This document shows, piece after piece, positions 33,846-43,000 of a DNA stretch of 64,000 nt. The position numbers and the translations under genes are program-made. The notes beneath the pieces are model-generated. The model saw only the letters and a list, made by a program, of their open reading frames with translations. It was not told the origin of the DNA and did no database searches. Each line of letters opens with the position of its first letter. The first letter of the stretch is position 1. This stretch comes from Thermocaproicibacter melissae (GTDB lineage: Bacteria > Bacillota > Clostridia > Oscillospirales > Acutalibacteraceae), in assembly GCF_024498295.1 (NCBI RefSeq), contig NZ_CP101827.1, forward strand, positions 1,492,001-1,556,000, given 5' to 3'.

Positions 33846-34784
33846 ATGAAAGCCGGACGCAACAAAACAATTGATATTACCGTGGAAGACGGCAGACAAT
33901 ATCTGGACAGATGCCTGAGAATTTCTCAGGACGTTACCGTCAGCGACATCACGGATAAAACAATCCTCGGGGATTCTTTCGAGGTGCTGTCTCATTTTCC
34001 GAAGCAGTTTGTGGACCTGCTGATTGTCGACCCGCCGTATAATATTGATAAGGATTTTCACGGAAACAAGTTCAAAAAGACAACCGACGAAGACTACGCG
34101 GCATTTACGGAAAAGTGGATTCAGGCGGTTCTCCCGACGCTCAAGGAGACTGCCTCCATTTACGTCTGCTGCGATTGGAAGTCCTCGCCGGTGATCGGAT
34201 TGACCTTGAAAAAATACTTCCATATCCAGAACCGCATCACATGGCAGCGCGAAAAAGGCCGCGGCGCGCTGAACAACTGGAAAAACGGCATGGAAGACAT
34301 CTGGTTCGCGACCATGTCGCGCTCCTATGTTTTCAACGTAGAAGATGTGAAGATGCGGCGCAGGGTAATCGCGCCGTACCGCGTAGACGGCAAGCCGAAG
34401 GATTGGGAAGAAACAGAAGAAGGCAATTTCCGAAATACATATCCGTCAAACTTCTGGGATGACATTTCCATTCCTTACTGGTCCATGCCGGAAAATACGG
34501 CACATCCGACGCAAAAGCCGGAGAAATTGCTGGCGAAGCTGATTTTAGCCAGCTCAAACCCCGGCGATATCGTGCTGGATCCGTTCCTCGGCTCCGGAAG
34601 CACGTCGGTGACGGCAAAAAAACTAAAGCGGCATTACGTCGGCATTGAGCAGAACGAACAATACTGTGTCTGGGCGGAAAAGCGGCTTGAAATGGCGGAA
34701 ACAGACTCCTCGATTCAGGGCTATGCTGACGGTGTATTCTGGGAGAGAAACACAAGCGGACTTCAAAAGAAAAAGAAGAAATGA
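33846..34784 (+). CDS. Site-specific DNA methyltransferase (beta class)
   Basis: A 312-residue DNA amino-methyltransferase. The catalytic DPPYNIDKDFHG near residue 63 comes before the SAM-binding part (HPTQKPEKLLAKLI and DPFLGSGSTSVTAKKL near 240-260), the beta-class order; DPPY points to N6-adenine. The region between, about 115-215, is the variable target recognition domain. The start is ATG 33846, six bases after an in-frame GTG. The next gene, 30 bp downstream, is a likely restriction endonuclease, so this is probably the protecting half of a type II restriction-modification pair. The recognition sequence cannot be read from the protein. Confidence 0.9.
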   Translation: MKAGRNKTIDITVEDGRQYLDRCLRISQDVTVSDITDKTILGDSFEVLSHFPKQFVDLLIVDPPYNIDKDFHGNKFKKTTDEDYAAFTEKWIQAVLPTLKETASIYVCCDWKSSPVIGLTLKKYFHIQNRITWQREKGRGALNNWKNGMEDIWFATMSRSYVFNVEDVKMRRRVIAPYRVDGKPKDWEETEEGNFRNTYPSNFWDDISIPYWSMPENTAHPTQKPEKLLAKLILASSNPGDIVLDPFLGSGSTSVTAKKLKRHYVGIEQNEQYCVWAEKRLEMAETDSSIQGYADGVFWERNTSGLQKKKKK

Positions 34785-34814
34785 CGTCGTTTTCTCTCAT
34801 TGAGGAGGAGTAAG

Positions 34815-35978
34815 GTGTATAACAAGTCGAAAATCGACCGGCTCATTTCGTTCATCACGGAACGAAACGGCATCGGCGACAAGGAATTGCTTGCCGACGC
34901 TGTTCAGCGGGAGTTCGGGCTAGAACAAGACCGCAAATTGTATTATTGCGATGACTTCGCCCTCCGTTTCAGCAAATCCGAAAAGAAACGAATGAGCAAT
35001 ACGGTTTTGGCACTCTCGGCGCTGCAAAAATATGACGACAGGCCGGTAATCGTATGCATCGTTTCAAAAGCCACGAATTATCTGATGCTTGCGAATACGA
35101 CGTTTTTGCAGAAGATAAGCCATTCTTCCCAGAACCTGCGGGTCGACAATATCCGAGGCAGCTTCAACGGCAGCGATATTCTGGAATTTGTAGACGGAAT
35201 CGAGAATTCGCCCGAAAATTTTCCCGAATTATTCGCCATGCACAGTTCTTTTACCTTTCAAGAGAATCTGGAGCGCTTGGTGGAAGCGACAAACGGCATC
35301 GCCGGCAGAGCCAGAAAATTCGTAATCGGCGATTTGGAAAAGAAACGGATTGCGGAGGCTCCGGAACGCGCCAAAGCATTTCTAGAGTCCGCGGAATACC
35401 GGGATTTGCAGGAGGATTTGAACCGGCGCGTCGCTTCCGTACAAAAAGAAATCGCACTTGCCGCCGGTATCGACAACGTCAACATCCGCGGCCGCATCAT
35501 TGAATATCTGATTACGGAGACTGACCCTTCCCTCAAAGACCAAATCATCAAGGCGCTCCAAGAGAATACTCCTCTCCCGCCCTTTCGGACGGAAGATAAA
35601 CTCGGCGATTACAAAAAAATCTATCCGAATTTCCACACGGAAACCGATATAAAAACCAAAGTGCGTTTTTTGGACGGAAATCCGAAGGCCTATAACATTG
35701 ATAAGTTGCTGGAATTCTTAGCAGCGGAGAAGTCGGTTTATCTAATTTATCTTCTCGGAATCAATCCCGACGGTTCCGTCACTGCCCGCCTGTGTTCTGT
35801 TTTTGATGCCCGCCTGCTCCGTGCGACGCATCTGATTCGTCACTGGTCCGGCAGAAACTCCCGCGGTGTCGCCCAATTTTACGGAACGGCATTGTCCGAC
35901 ATCCTTCAGGATAAAGAACCGCCTCGGCTGGATATGCAACAATCCAGAGAATACCTTGAGAAGCTAATGGAATCATAA
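34815..35978 (+). CDS. Probable type II restriction endonuclease
   Basis: A 387-residue protein without a family I can name with certainty. It is hydrophilic, and its position directly behind a lone beta-class methyltransferase is the main reason for the call. A possible PD-(D/E)xK-like element is ETDIKTKVRF near residue 275, followed by NPKAYNIDKLLEFLA, SVYLIYLLGI and a conserved-looking HWSGRNSRGVAQF. The start is GTG 34815 with GGAGGAG just before it; a TTG at 34800 lies in front of that site. An intrinsic terminator closes the pair. An alternative is another nuclease or an accessory protein. Confidence 0.6.
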   Translation: MYNKSKIDRLISFITERNGIGDKELLADAVQREFGLEQDRKLYYCDDFALRFSKSEKKRMSNTVLALSALQKYDDRPVIVCIVSKATNYLMLANTTFLQKISHSSQNLRVDNIRGSFNGSDILEFVDGIENSPENFPELFAMHSSFTFQENLERLVEATNGIAGRARKFVIGDLEKKRIAEAPERAKAFLESAEYRDLQEDLNRRVASVQKEIALAAGIDNVNIRGRIIEYLITETDPSLKDQIIKALQENTPLPPFRTEDKLGDYKKIYPNFHTETDIKTKVRFLDGNPKAYNIDKLLEFLAAEKSVYLIYLLGINPDGSVTARLCSVFDARLLRATHLIRHWSGRNSRGVAQFYGTALSDILQDKEPPRLDMQQSREYLEKLMES

Positions 35979-35983
35979 AAACA

Positions 35984-36015
35984 GCCCCCAGAGCATCCTG
36001 TTCTGGGGGCATTTT
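35984..36015 (+). terminator. Intrinsic terminator after the restriction-modification pair
   Basis: GCCCCCAGA and TCTGGGGGC form a 9-bp stem followed by ATTTTAT. Confidence 0.85.
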
Positions 36016-36082
36016 ATCGCTGTGGGAAGGTGAATACCGAGGCTGTACGGTTTTCAGATGATACGGAAAACTTCCTTGAAAT

Positions 36083-37003
36083 TTACTGAGCCTTTTTGAA
36101 CATCTTCAAAAGGCGCAGGTAGTGGTTCGATTCACGCAGAACGTGGTCGCCCAGCAGCGGAACAATAATCGACTTCACTTTGCAGCCAAGCAGTCCTCTT
36201 GTCCCTGCTGCGTTGAAATCCCGAATTCTCTTTGTCGCGTCCAAACTTCTATTTGTGACATCGTCCGCTGGCATGGTTTTGTCCATCGCCTGCAGAGCAT
36301 CTTTTGTAAGCTGGTCAAATTCTTTGCCGAAATCGTTTGCCGCGTTGAAGAGTTCATTTTCGGTCGGGTCAAGAAGGCCGCGAATAAACTTGGAGTGTTC
36401 TGCCATGATTCGGTTCCAGAAGGATTCCTGTTTATATGCTTCCTTCTCCAGATTCATATCTTCCATGCATTGCAATTTCTGCAGCAGTGAGACATAGAGC
36501 TTCGCTTCCCGCATAATATGGTCGATTAACAACGGATAATTCAGGGTAAACATCCGGCAGGACAAAACATTCGAAAGGATTTTCGCCTTAAACTCAATCA
36601 GGGAATTCGTCAATTTGATTGCTTCATTATTCAGGTCCTTCACCTTTTCCACAATCCTTGAACCGGCTTTTCTGTCGTCGCCGCACAATCCGAACTCAGC
36701 TTGTGTCAGTCTGGTCGGAATGCGGACACCGGTATAGAAAGACGACAGCTTCTCGGCCTGGAGGGTATATGGGGTCACAACCTCACCGGATTGCAGCACC
36801 TTCTCGCTCACAATGCCGTTGGAGAGGGTAATTGCCTTCTCCAGCAACGAATCAAATGCTTTGCGGAATGAATCCGCTTTTCTGGTGTAGTTTGCGTCTC
36901 TGGGCGTAAAGGCGACCTCCAGGAAAAAGGAGTGCTCCTTCATGATTCTTCCAAAAAACAAATGCAGTGCAAGCGACTGCTTAACAAATTCGCTTGATGT
37001 CAA
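36083..37003 (-). CDS. DUF2935 family protein (ferritin-like helical)
   Basis: A 306-residue all-helical protein of the DUF2935 family, made of two similar halves. Each half has a helix with F..RIMKEHS or NRIMAEHSKFIRGLL and a later helix with DHIMREAKLYVSLLQ or DHVLRESNHYLRLL; the repeated EH and DH..RE pairs resemble the metal-binding helices of ferritin-like proteins. Function is unknown. The start is TTG 37003 behind GCGAGGTG; the frame is open to 37117 without a better site. It lies next to the old end of the CRISPR array but reads away from it and has no evident link to it. Confidence 0.82.
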   Translation of the reverse strand: MTSSEFVKQSLALHLFFGRIMKEHSFFLEVAFTPRDANYTRKADSFRKAFDSLLEKAITLSNGIVSEKVLQSGEVVTPYTLQAEKLSSFYTGVRIPTRLTQAEFGLCGDDRKAGSRIVEKVKDLNNEAIKLTNSLIEFKAKILSNVLSCRMFTLNYPLLIDHIMREAKLYVSLLQKLQCMEDMNLEKEAYKQESFWNRIMAEHSKFIRGLLDPTENELFNAANDFGKEFDQLTKDALQAMDKTMPADDVTNRSLDATKRIRDFNAAGTRGLLGCKVKSIIVPLLGDHVLRESNHYLRLLKMFKKAQ

Positions 37004-37115
37004 TTCATCACACCTCGCTGATAAACTCAGGTAATCCATTATATGTAAAAGTAGCAGCGAAGTAGCCAAGCGAGAGGTGAAGGACGTTCTAACCACGGAA
37101 AGGCCTGCAATCGAC

Positions 37116-37160
37116 AAAACACCCCTGATGCAGCATCACAGGACTGCATCAGGGGGTTTT
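37116..37160. terminator. Terminator at the trailer end of the CRISPR array
   Basis: A perfect 12-bp stem (CCCCTGATGCAG/CTGCATCAGGGG) with an A/T tract on each side. On the minus strand it lies 13 bp past the last, degenerate repeat, so it could end crRNA precursor transcription. Confidence 0.7.
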
Positions 37161-37172
37161 GTAAGACTTTAC

Positions 37173-37272
37173 GGGAAAATCCACGCTCCCGCATGGGGAG
37201 CGACATGCAGCGCAAGGGCGTGCATCTTGTCAGTCTCAAGATTTCAATCCACGCTCCCGCATGGGGAGCGAC
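37173..37272 (-). CRISPR. Terminal (oldest) part of the type I-C array: two repeats, one spacer
   Basis: A full repeat (37241-37272) and a last repeat (37173-37204) enclose a 36-base spacer. In crRNA orientation the last repeat is changed in its final five or so bases (TTTTCCC instead of TTGAAAT), the usual sign of the leader-distal end. So this fragment is the true old end of the array whose main block starts at 40001; the two are separated by inserted DNA. Confidence 0.93.
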
Positions 37273-37411
37273 CCGACAAACCAGCTAGATATGCCCAGTT
37301 CAAAAGATCAGCTATCTCAATCAATAGTTTTTGTTGAGAATCAGAAACAGCACAACCATTGATCTTTTGATATTCTTGTTTCAGTTGTTCGATGGTGATA
37401 GGATACTTCAT
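37244..37411 (-). pseudogene. Small phage-like gene cut off by a CRISPR repeat
   Basis: An ATG with GGAGGGTGAT upstream opens MKYPITIEQLKQEYQKI and continues as a plausible soluble helical protein for 46 codons up to the repeat border at 37273; the last nine codons and the stop come from the repeat itself. The original 3' end is therefore missing. I recognise no named family; the AT-rich codon use and the neighbouring tape-measure fragment suggest a phage or mobile element origin. Confidence 0.5.
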
Positions 37412-37540
37412 AATAATCACCCTCCATAAAAAAGCAGCATTAATGTAAAATTTTTTGGTTCATATTAAATAATAGCATGACTTTTTCAAAGTTCAAGACC
37501 AATACAATACCAATAATGGTGCAGTAAATTTATATTTTTG

Positions 37541-37568
37541 TTGACAAATTGAACCATATATATACAAT
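37541..37568 (+). promoter_or_regulatory. Promoter of the embedded DUF3862-like gene
   Basis: TTGACA, 16-bp spacer, TACAAT, 20 bp ahead of the start codon and its AAAGGAGG site. The embedded gene thus carries its own promoter, opposing array transcription. Confidence 0.65.
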
Positions 37569-37588
37569 AAAGGAAAGGAGGAATTTCC

Positions 37589-38131
37589 ATGGATATAGGT
37601 TTTGTTCTTGGAATTTGTTCGTTTTTAGGATTTATTGCTTGCTTAATCTGGCTTATTGTTATGGTTGCTCAAAAGCGAAGCAAGAGATACAGTTTAATTG
37701 GAATTGGAGTATGCTTTGTTTTATTTATTGTCGCACTTTCCATTCCATCCAGTAAAGAGAGTGTTACAGTAAATACAAAAGCACAGTCAAGCAGTATTGC
37801 AATATCGAATAGAATGGCATCATCAAGCAGTACAGAATTTACAAATAATGACGATTATACAGCATACACAGAGCAGGAAGATTTGAGCAAAAACGAAGAA
37901 TATATTACGAAAGACGAATACGACAAAATAAAATCTGGAATGACATACGCACAAGTCGTAAAAATCGTGGGAAGCGAAGGAGAAGCATATTATGAGTCTG
38001 GAGATAAAGGAACGGATGATTATGTAGTTAATTATATGTGGCATGGGAAAGACGGATTCAGTACAGCATCTATTACTTGCACGGGAAAGAGCCAAAAGGT
38101 GATAGCAAAGTCACAGGGCGGCCTGAAATAA
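37589..38131 (+). CDS. Small membrane protein with DUF3862-like domain, inside the array
   Basis: A 180-residue protein. Two membrane segments lie at about residues 5-28 and 35-50, followed by a Ser-rich linker and a C-terminal domain with ITKDEYDKIKSGMTYAQVVK and IVGSEGEAYYESG, the pattern of DUF3862/SmpA-like small beta domains. Function is unknown. Such proteins occur on phages and chromosomes of Firmicutes; with a tape-measure fragment next to it, a phage-encoded surface or superinfection role is thinkable but unproven. The gene is complete and has a promoter, ribosome site and terminator. It lies in DNA between two CRISPR repeats, antisense to crRNA transcription. Confidence 0.75.
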   Translation: MDIGFVLGICSFLGFIACLIWLIVMVAQKRSKRYSLIGIGVCFVLFIVALSIPSSKESVTVNTKAQSSSIAISNRMASSSSTEFTNNDDYTAYTEQEDLSKNEEYITKDEYDKIKSGMTYAQVVKIVGSEGEAYYESGDKGTDDYVVNYMWHGKDGFSTASITCTGKSQKVIAKSQGGLK

Positions 38132-38133
38132 CA

Positions 38134-38170
38134 AAATGCGGGGTGAAATTGATCACTCCGCATTTGCTTT
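38134..38170. terminator. Hairpin between convergent embedded genes
   Basis: AAATGCGGGGTG pairs with CACTCCGCATTT (one mismatch) and is followed by GCTTTATTT, between the DUF3862-like gene and the tape-measure fragment. Confidence 0.6.
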
Positions 38171-38906
38171 ATTTGGCTAAATGGTATTGCCTTGCAATCT
38201 CAGTGTTTCCGCGCTCAGCAGACTCGGCAATAATGCGGTCATCGGTATAGAGAGCAATTCTCATGTTACGGATTGCTTCTTCAAGTCTATCTATTCGCGC
38301 AAGAATTTGCTCAGTATAATCTGTTCCGCTGTTATTGCTTTTAGAATTACGCAGAATTCCCTGTGCGATCTGTGAGAACACTTGGTCGTTTAGAGGAAGT
38401 GCAGCTTCGGGGCCTGCTTCACCTATACCGATAATAGATGGAGAATTGAACAAAGCACCTTTTGCGTGCCACGATACGCTTAGAGTTGGAATTCCGGGAA
38501 GGCCAAGCCAGCTCAGCGCATCTGCAGCCCAGCTAGGAGTTTCATATGTAATTGAGAAATGTGGCAGTTTAATTTTTGGCAGGCTGATCTGAGGCCATTG
38601 AATATTTTTGAATGGGGCTTTTAAGCTTTCAATGGCATCTTTCGCTAACTTATCCCACTTTTCCTTAGTGAACCACGGTTTCACGTTGTTATTCCACCAT
38701 TTTACTGGTCCCCAAGAATTCCAACCAGATTGAAATTCATTCCATTTTTGCTGAACGCCCTTTAGTGCTCCGCCAACCTTGTTCTGAATCTCATTCCAAT
38801 TGATGGCTACCGTTGAGACAAGACCTGCACCGCCAGCAATTATCATTCCGATTCCAAGAGGTAGCATAACCCCAGTACAAACAAGTAAAACGCCCAGAGC
38901 AAGCAA
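38169..38906 (-). pseudogene. Phage tail tape-measure protein, C-terminal fragment, inside the array
   Basis: About 245 codons of the C-terminal part of a phage tape-measure protein, the ruler that sets siphovirus tail length. The block IIGIGEAGPEAALPLNDQVF is the family hallmark; before it are a hydrophobic segment (LPLGIGMIIAGGAGLV) and Trp-rich helical repeats, and the end is a coiled-coil tail. Full-length relatives have several hundred to over a thousand residues, so most of the N-terminal part is missing. The reading frame runs straight into the CRISPR repeat at 38907, where the phage sequence stops. It is transcribed in the same direction as the array. Confidence 0.88.
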
Positions 38907-39004
38907 ATTTCAATCCACGCTCCCGCATGGGGAGCGACCTTATACATTGCAGACAATGCCTTTGTAGAAAGTATTTCAATCCACGCTCCCGCATGGGGAG
39001 CGAC
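38907..39004 (-). CRISPR. Isolated part of the type I-C array: two repeats, one spacer
   Basis: Two intact 32-base repeats (38907-38938 and 38973-39004), identical to those of the main array and in the same orientation, enclose a normal 34-base spacer. The unit stands between two long stretches of non-array DNA, 1,634 bp on one side and 996 bp on the other. Confidence 0.95.
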
Positions 39005-39075
39005 CGGAACGGGATTTCATCGGCTGGCTGCTGAAACAGCGCGGAATTATTGACGAGTTGAAACAGGACGATTGA
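39005..39075 (+). pseudogene. C-terminal gene remnant beginning at a CRISPR repeat
   Basis: Directly after the repeat a frame reads RDFIGWLLKQRGIIDELKQ and stops at 39073-39075. It has no start of its own and the base composition changes after the stop, so it looks like the 3' end of a phage-type gene whose front part is missing. The fragment is too short to name. Confidence 0.4.
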
Positions 39076-39112
39076 AAAATCAAAGTCAAGATATACTTGA
39101 TGAGAAAATATC

Positions 39113-39820
39113 TCAACTTAATGTATCAATTTTGTATTTTTGCCGGTAAAAGGCTTTTGCAAAACTCAATATGCACAGTATAAATGCAGCAAATATTCCT
39201 ACAAAGCCACAGACGAATCTCCACTCATGCCCAGAAAGCTGGAAACCGGTCACTATTCTGATCGGATTAAAAATATTCCACGAGTTGAATCGCAAAAATC
39301 GTCCTATATAAATTGCTATTCCACCCAAAATTGAGCATATAAAACGTAATAGTAGATTTTTACCTTTCCCATATTTATTTATGAGGATGTTTTCAAAAAT
39401 CATTTCTGAATTAATTCCATTCATAATTCCATATAAAATCCCTAAAACAATTATGACTCCTTTTGACCATAATAGAAGATTATCTGAATATATGATCTGA
39501 GGCTGTTCAACATAGGGAATACCTTTTACTACTTGAAAAAAAGCATCTCCTGTAAAATGAACAATATCTGTTGCCATATAAAACGTATTGGGCCAGAAAA
39601 TAATCCAAAGTAATGCCCATAATATCCAAAAACGCTTATGATTACTTAAAGAAGAAACAGTAAATTGTGAAAAAAGCACAGGTAAAAATGATAAAAAGGC
39701 ATTCCAAACTAACATAATAAAAAGGCCGCCATTATCTGATAAATACCATAGTACAAAATTGCATAGCGAATACAGTATAAAGAAAATTAAATGCGGCCTT
39801 GAATGCTGAACTTTTATCAT
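39113..39820 (-). CDS. DUF1361 family membrane protein, inside the array
   Basis: A 235-residue integral membrane protein with about seven hydrophobic segments. The family mark is FWPNTFYMATDIVHF near residue 78 (DUF1361 proteins carry LPNxxYxxTDLxH), followed later by GIAIYIGRFLRFNSWN. Function is unknown. The gene is complete, with GGAGAGG upstream of the ATG, and is clearly richer in A and T than its chromosomal surroundings, as are the other parts of the inserted DNA. It lies between CRISPR repeats and reads in the direction of array transcription. Confidence 0.8.
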   Translation of the reverse strand: MIKVQHSRPHLIFFILYSLCNFVLWYLSDNGGLFIMLVWNAFLSFLPVLFSQFTVSSLSNHKRFWILWALLWIIFWPNTFYMATDIVHFTGDAFFQVVKGIPYVEQPQIIYSDNLLLWSKGVIIVLGILYGIMNGINSEMIFENILINKYGKGKNLLLRFICSILGGIAIYIGRFLRFNSWNIFNPIRIVTGFQLSGHEWRFVCGFVGIFAAFILCILSFAKAFYRQKYKIDTLS

Positions 39821-40000
39821 ACCGACCTCTCCTTATTTGTTTCATTTTACTACTTAAAAAATATATAGTAAAGAGGTCAGAGGATCATAAATCCACTGAC
39901 CTCCTGAAATTATCGAAATAGACTACTTTAATCCAGTCTTGTCCGTTGGAACCAATTTATTTTTCACAATTCGTCTTAATTTCCCGGACTTGACTAATGA
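39821..40000. other. AT-rich tail of the second inserted segment
   Basis: Non-coding. It holds a hairpin (GAGGTCAG..CTGACCTC, about 39873-39903) upstream of the DUF1361 gene and then about 95 bases up to the first repeat of the main array with nothing that I recognise. Confidence 0.4.
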
Positions 40001-43000
40001 ATTTCAATCCACGCTCCCGCATGGGGAGCGACTCGGCATCGGCCCGCTTCCACAAAATTGACAATCAAATTTCAATCCACGCTCCCGCATGGGGAGCGAC
40101 CCTTCTTCCTCGGCGTCTTTTTCTCTGTTTTTTCTATTTCAATCCACGCTCCCGCATGGGGAGCGACCCGCCCGCTCTTTTAGCGGGCGGTTATCAGAGA
40201 GATTTCAATCCACGCTCCCGCATGGGGAGCGACTCCCAGTTCTTGACTTTCTTTTTAAGAGCATCAGTAATTTCAATCCACGCTCCCGCATGGGGAGCGA
40301 CATTTCGCGGCGGTCGTTATAGCCGATATGGGCCACAGAATTTCAATCCACGCTCCCGCATGGGGAGCGACGGTTGCATACATGCCATGCTTTCTTATTG
40401 AAGGCAATTTCAATCCACGCTCCCGCATGGGGAGCGACCCGGATTCCTGTTTGAAGATTCAACCCCAACAGTATTTCAATCCACGCTCCCGCATGGGGAG
40501 CGACTTGTCGCAATTGTCATTCATCTTTGGCAGACAAATATTTCAATCCACGCTCCCGCATGGGGAGCGACTTGTCGCAATTGTCATTCATCTTTGGCAG
40601 ACAAATATTTCAATCCACGCTCCCGCATGGGGAGCGACGCTCACCTGGATGGCATAGGCGGTTTCAGAGGGCTCATTTCAATCCACGCTCCCGCATGGGG
40701 AGCGACTTTTTTTGAGATAAAAAATTAGTAATTATTAAATTTCAATCCACGCTCCCGCATGGGGAGCGACCAAATATAATCCCCTTCCGCACTAGCAAGC
40801 ATTATATTTCAATCCACGCTCCCGCATGGGGAGCGACAGGATGAAACTGAATATACAGTAATGGTGGTAAGATTTCAATCCACGCTCCCGCATGGGGAGC
40901 GACGCTAAGAACACCCACATCATTTGTTCTGCTCACATTTCAATCCACGCTCCCGCATGGGGAGCGACTTAGCACCATCTTCGTACTGCTTTGCTACATC
41001 GAGATTTCAATCCACGCTCCCGCATGGGGAGCGACTATCCAATACCATCAGTGATTGGTTCCAATTGTATTTCAATCCACGCTCCCGCATGGGGAGCGAC
41101 GGGAACAAATCGAGCGGTTTGCCCGCAGGTCAGCATTTCAATCCACGCTCCCGCATGGGGAGCGACTCGTTATATTTAGTCCCAAATGTGCCGGTCAGCA
41201 TTTCAATCCACGCTCCCGCATGGGGAGCGACAAAACAGATTGAACTAATTTTTATGCCCAAAAGGGCTTTCAATCCACGCTCCCGCATGGGGAGCGACGT
41301 GCCGAATCGCGTTTTTGTCGCCCTCAAACTCAACTTTCAATCCACGCTCCCGCATGGGGAGCGACGCGGCACATAATAACGGGCGACTGACTGTCAGAAT
41401 TTCAATCCACGCTCCCGCATGGGGAGCGACCAAATATAATCCCCTTCCGCACTAGCAAGCATTATATTTCAATCCACGCTCCCGCATGGGGAGCGACAGG
41501 ATGAAACTGAATATACAGTAATGGTGGTAAGATTTCAATCCACGCTCCCGCATGGGGAGCGACGCTAAGAACACCCACATCATTTGTTCTGCTCACATTT
41601 CAATCCACGCTCCCGCATGGGGAGCGACTTAGCACCATCTTCGTACTGCTTTGCTACATCGAGATTTCAATCCACGCTCCCGCATGGGGAGCGACTATCC
41701 AATACCATCAGTGATTGGTTCCAATTGTATTTCAATCCACGCTCCCGCATGGGGAGCGACGGGAACAAATCGAGCGGTTTGCCCGCAGGTCAGCATTTCA
41801 ATCCACGCTCCCGCATGGGGAGCGACTCGTTATATTTAGTCCCAAATGTGCCGGTCAGCATTTCAATCCACGCTCCCGCATGGGGAGCGACAAAACAGAT
41901 TGAACTAATTTTTATGCCCAAAAGGGCTTTCAATCCACGCTCCCGCATGGGGAGCGACGTGCCGAATCGCGTTTTTGTCGCCCTCAAACTCAACTTTCAA
42001 TCCACGCTCCCGCATGGGGAGCGACGCGGCACATAATAACGGGCGACTGACTGTCAGAATTTCAATCCACGCTCCCGCATGGGGAGCGACCAAATATAAT
42101 CCCCTTCCGCACTAGCAAGCATTATATTTCAATCCACGCTCCCGCATGGGGAGCGACAGGATGAAACTGAATATACAGTAATGGTGGTAAGATTTCAATC
42201 CACGCTCCCGCATGGGGAGCGACGCTAAGAACACCCACATCATTTGTTCTGCTCACATTTCAATCCACGCTCCCGCATGGGGAGCGACTTAGCACCATCT
42301 TCGTACTGCTTTGCTACATCGAGATTTCAATCCACGCTCCCGCATGGGGAGCGACTATCCAATACCATCAGTGATTGGTTCCAATTGTATTTCAATCCAC
42401 GCTCCCGCATGGGGAGCGACGCGGCACATAATAACGGGCGACTGACTGTCAGAATTTCAATCCACGCTCCCGCATGGGGAGCGACCTGTATTATATATAA
42501 TTTTCCGGCGGGGGGCGCGGATTTCAATCCACGCTCCCGCATGGGGAGCGACTGGAATTGTTTGTAATTTCTCTACTTCGTTTTCTGTATTTCAATCCAC
42601 GCTCCCGCATGGGGAGCGACGTTTCACATGAGCTGCGGACACACCCAAGAAATTATTTCAATCCACGCTCCCGCATGGGGAGCGACCTCATTCCGACGGT
42701 CATGTGACAGTCAATCGAACATTTCAATCCACGCTCCCGCATGGGGAGCGACATGCCTTCTCCCTATCGCTCATTTCTGCCAGGGTAATTTCAATCCACG
42801 CTCCCGCATGGGGAGCGACCCGGTTGTTATCCTGGCAGAAAGAAGGATTTGTATATTTCAATCCACGCTCCCGCATGGGGAGCGACCGTGAATTCAACCA
42901 CGGGAGGAAGCTGGCGTGATATTTCAATCCACGCTCCCGCATGGGGAGCGACCTCCGCTCCTGGGGAGGTTCATGCGCTTTGTATAAATTTCAATCCACG

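Noticed and set aside
37039-37239. A minus-strand frame reading out of the last CRISPR repeat
   Set aside because: It consists of repeat, spacer and terminator sequence and has no protein character.
37273-38906. Campbell-type integration of a phage through one spacer
   Set aside because: That would leave the same 30-36 bases at both ends of the insert. The ends share only scattered bases (ACAAAC and GCCCAG), so one-crossover integration is not supported.
37173-40000. Insertion sequence or transposon as the cause of the array breaks
   Set aside because: No transposase, terminal inverted repeats or target duplications other than the CRISPR repeats themselves can be seen.
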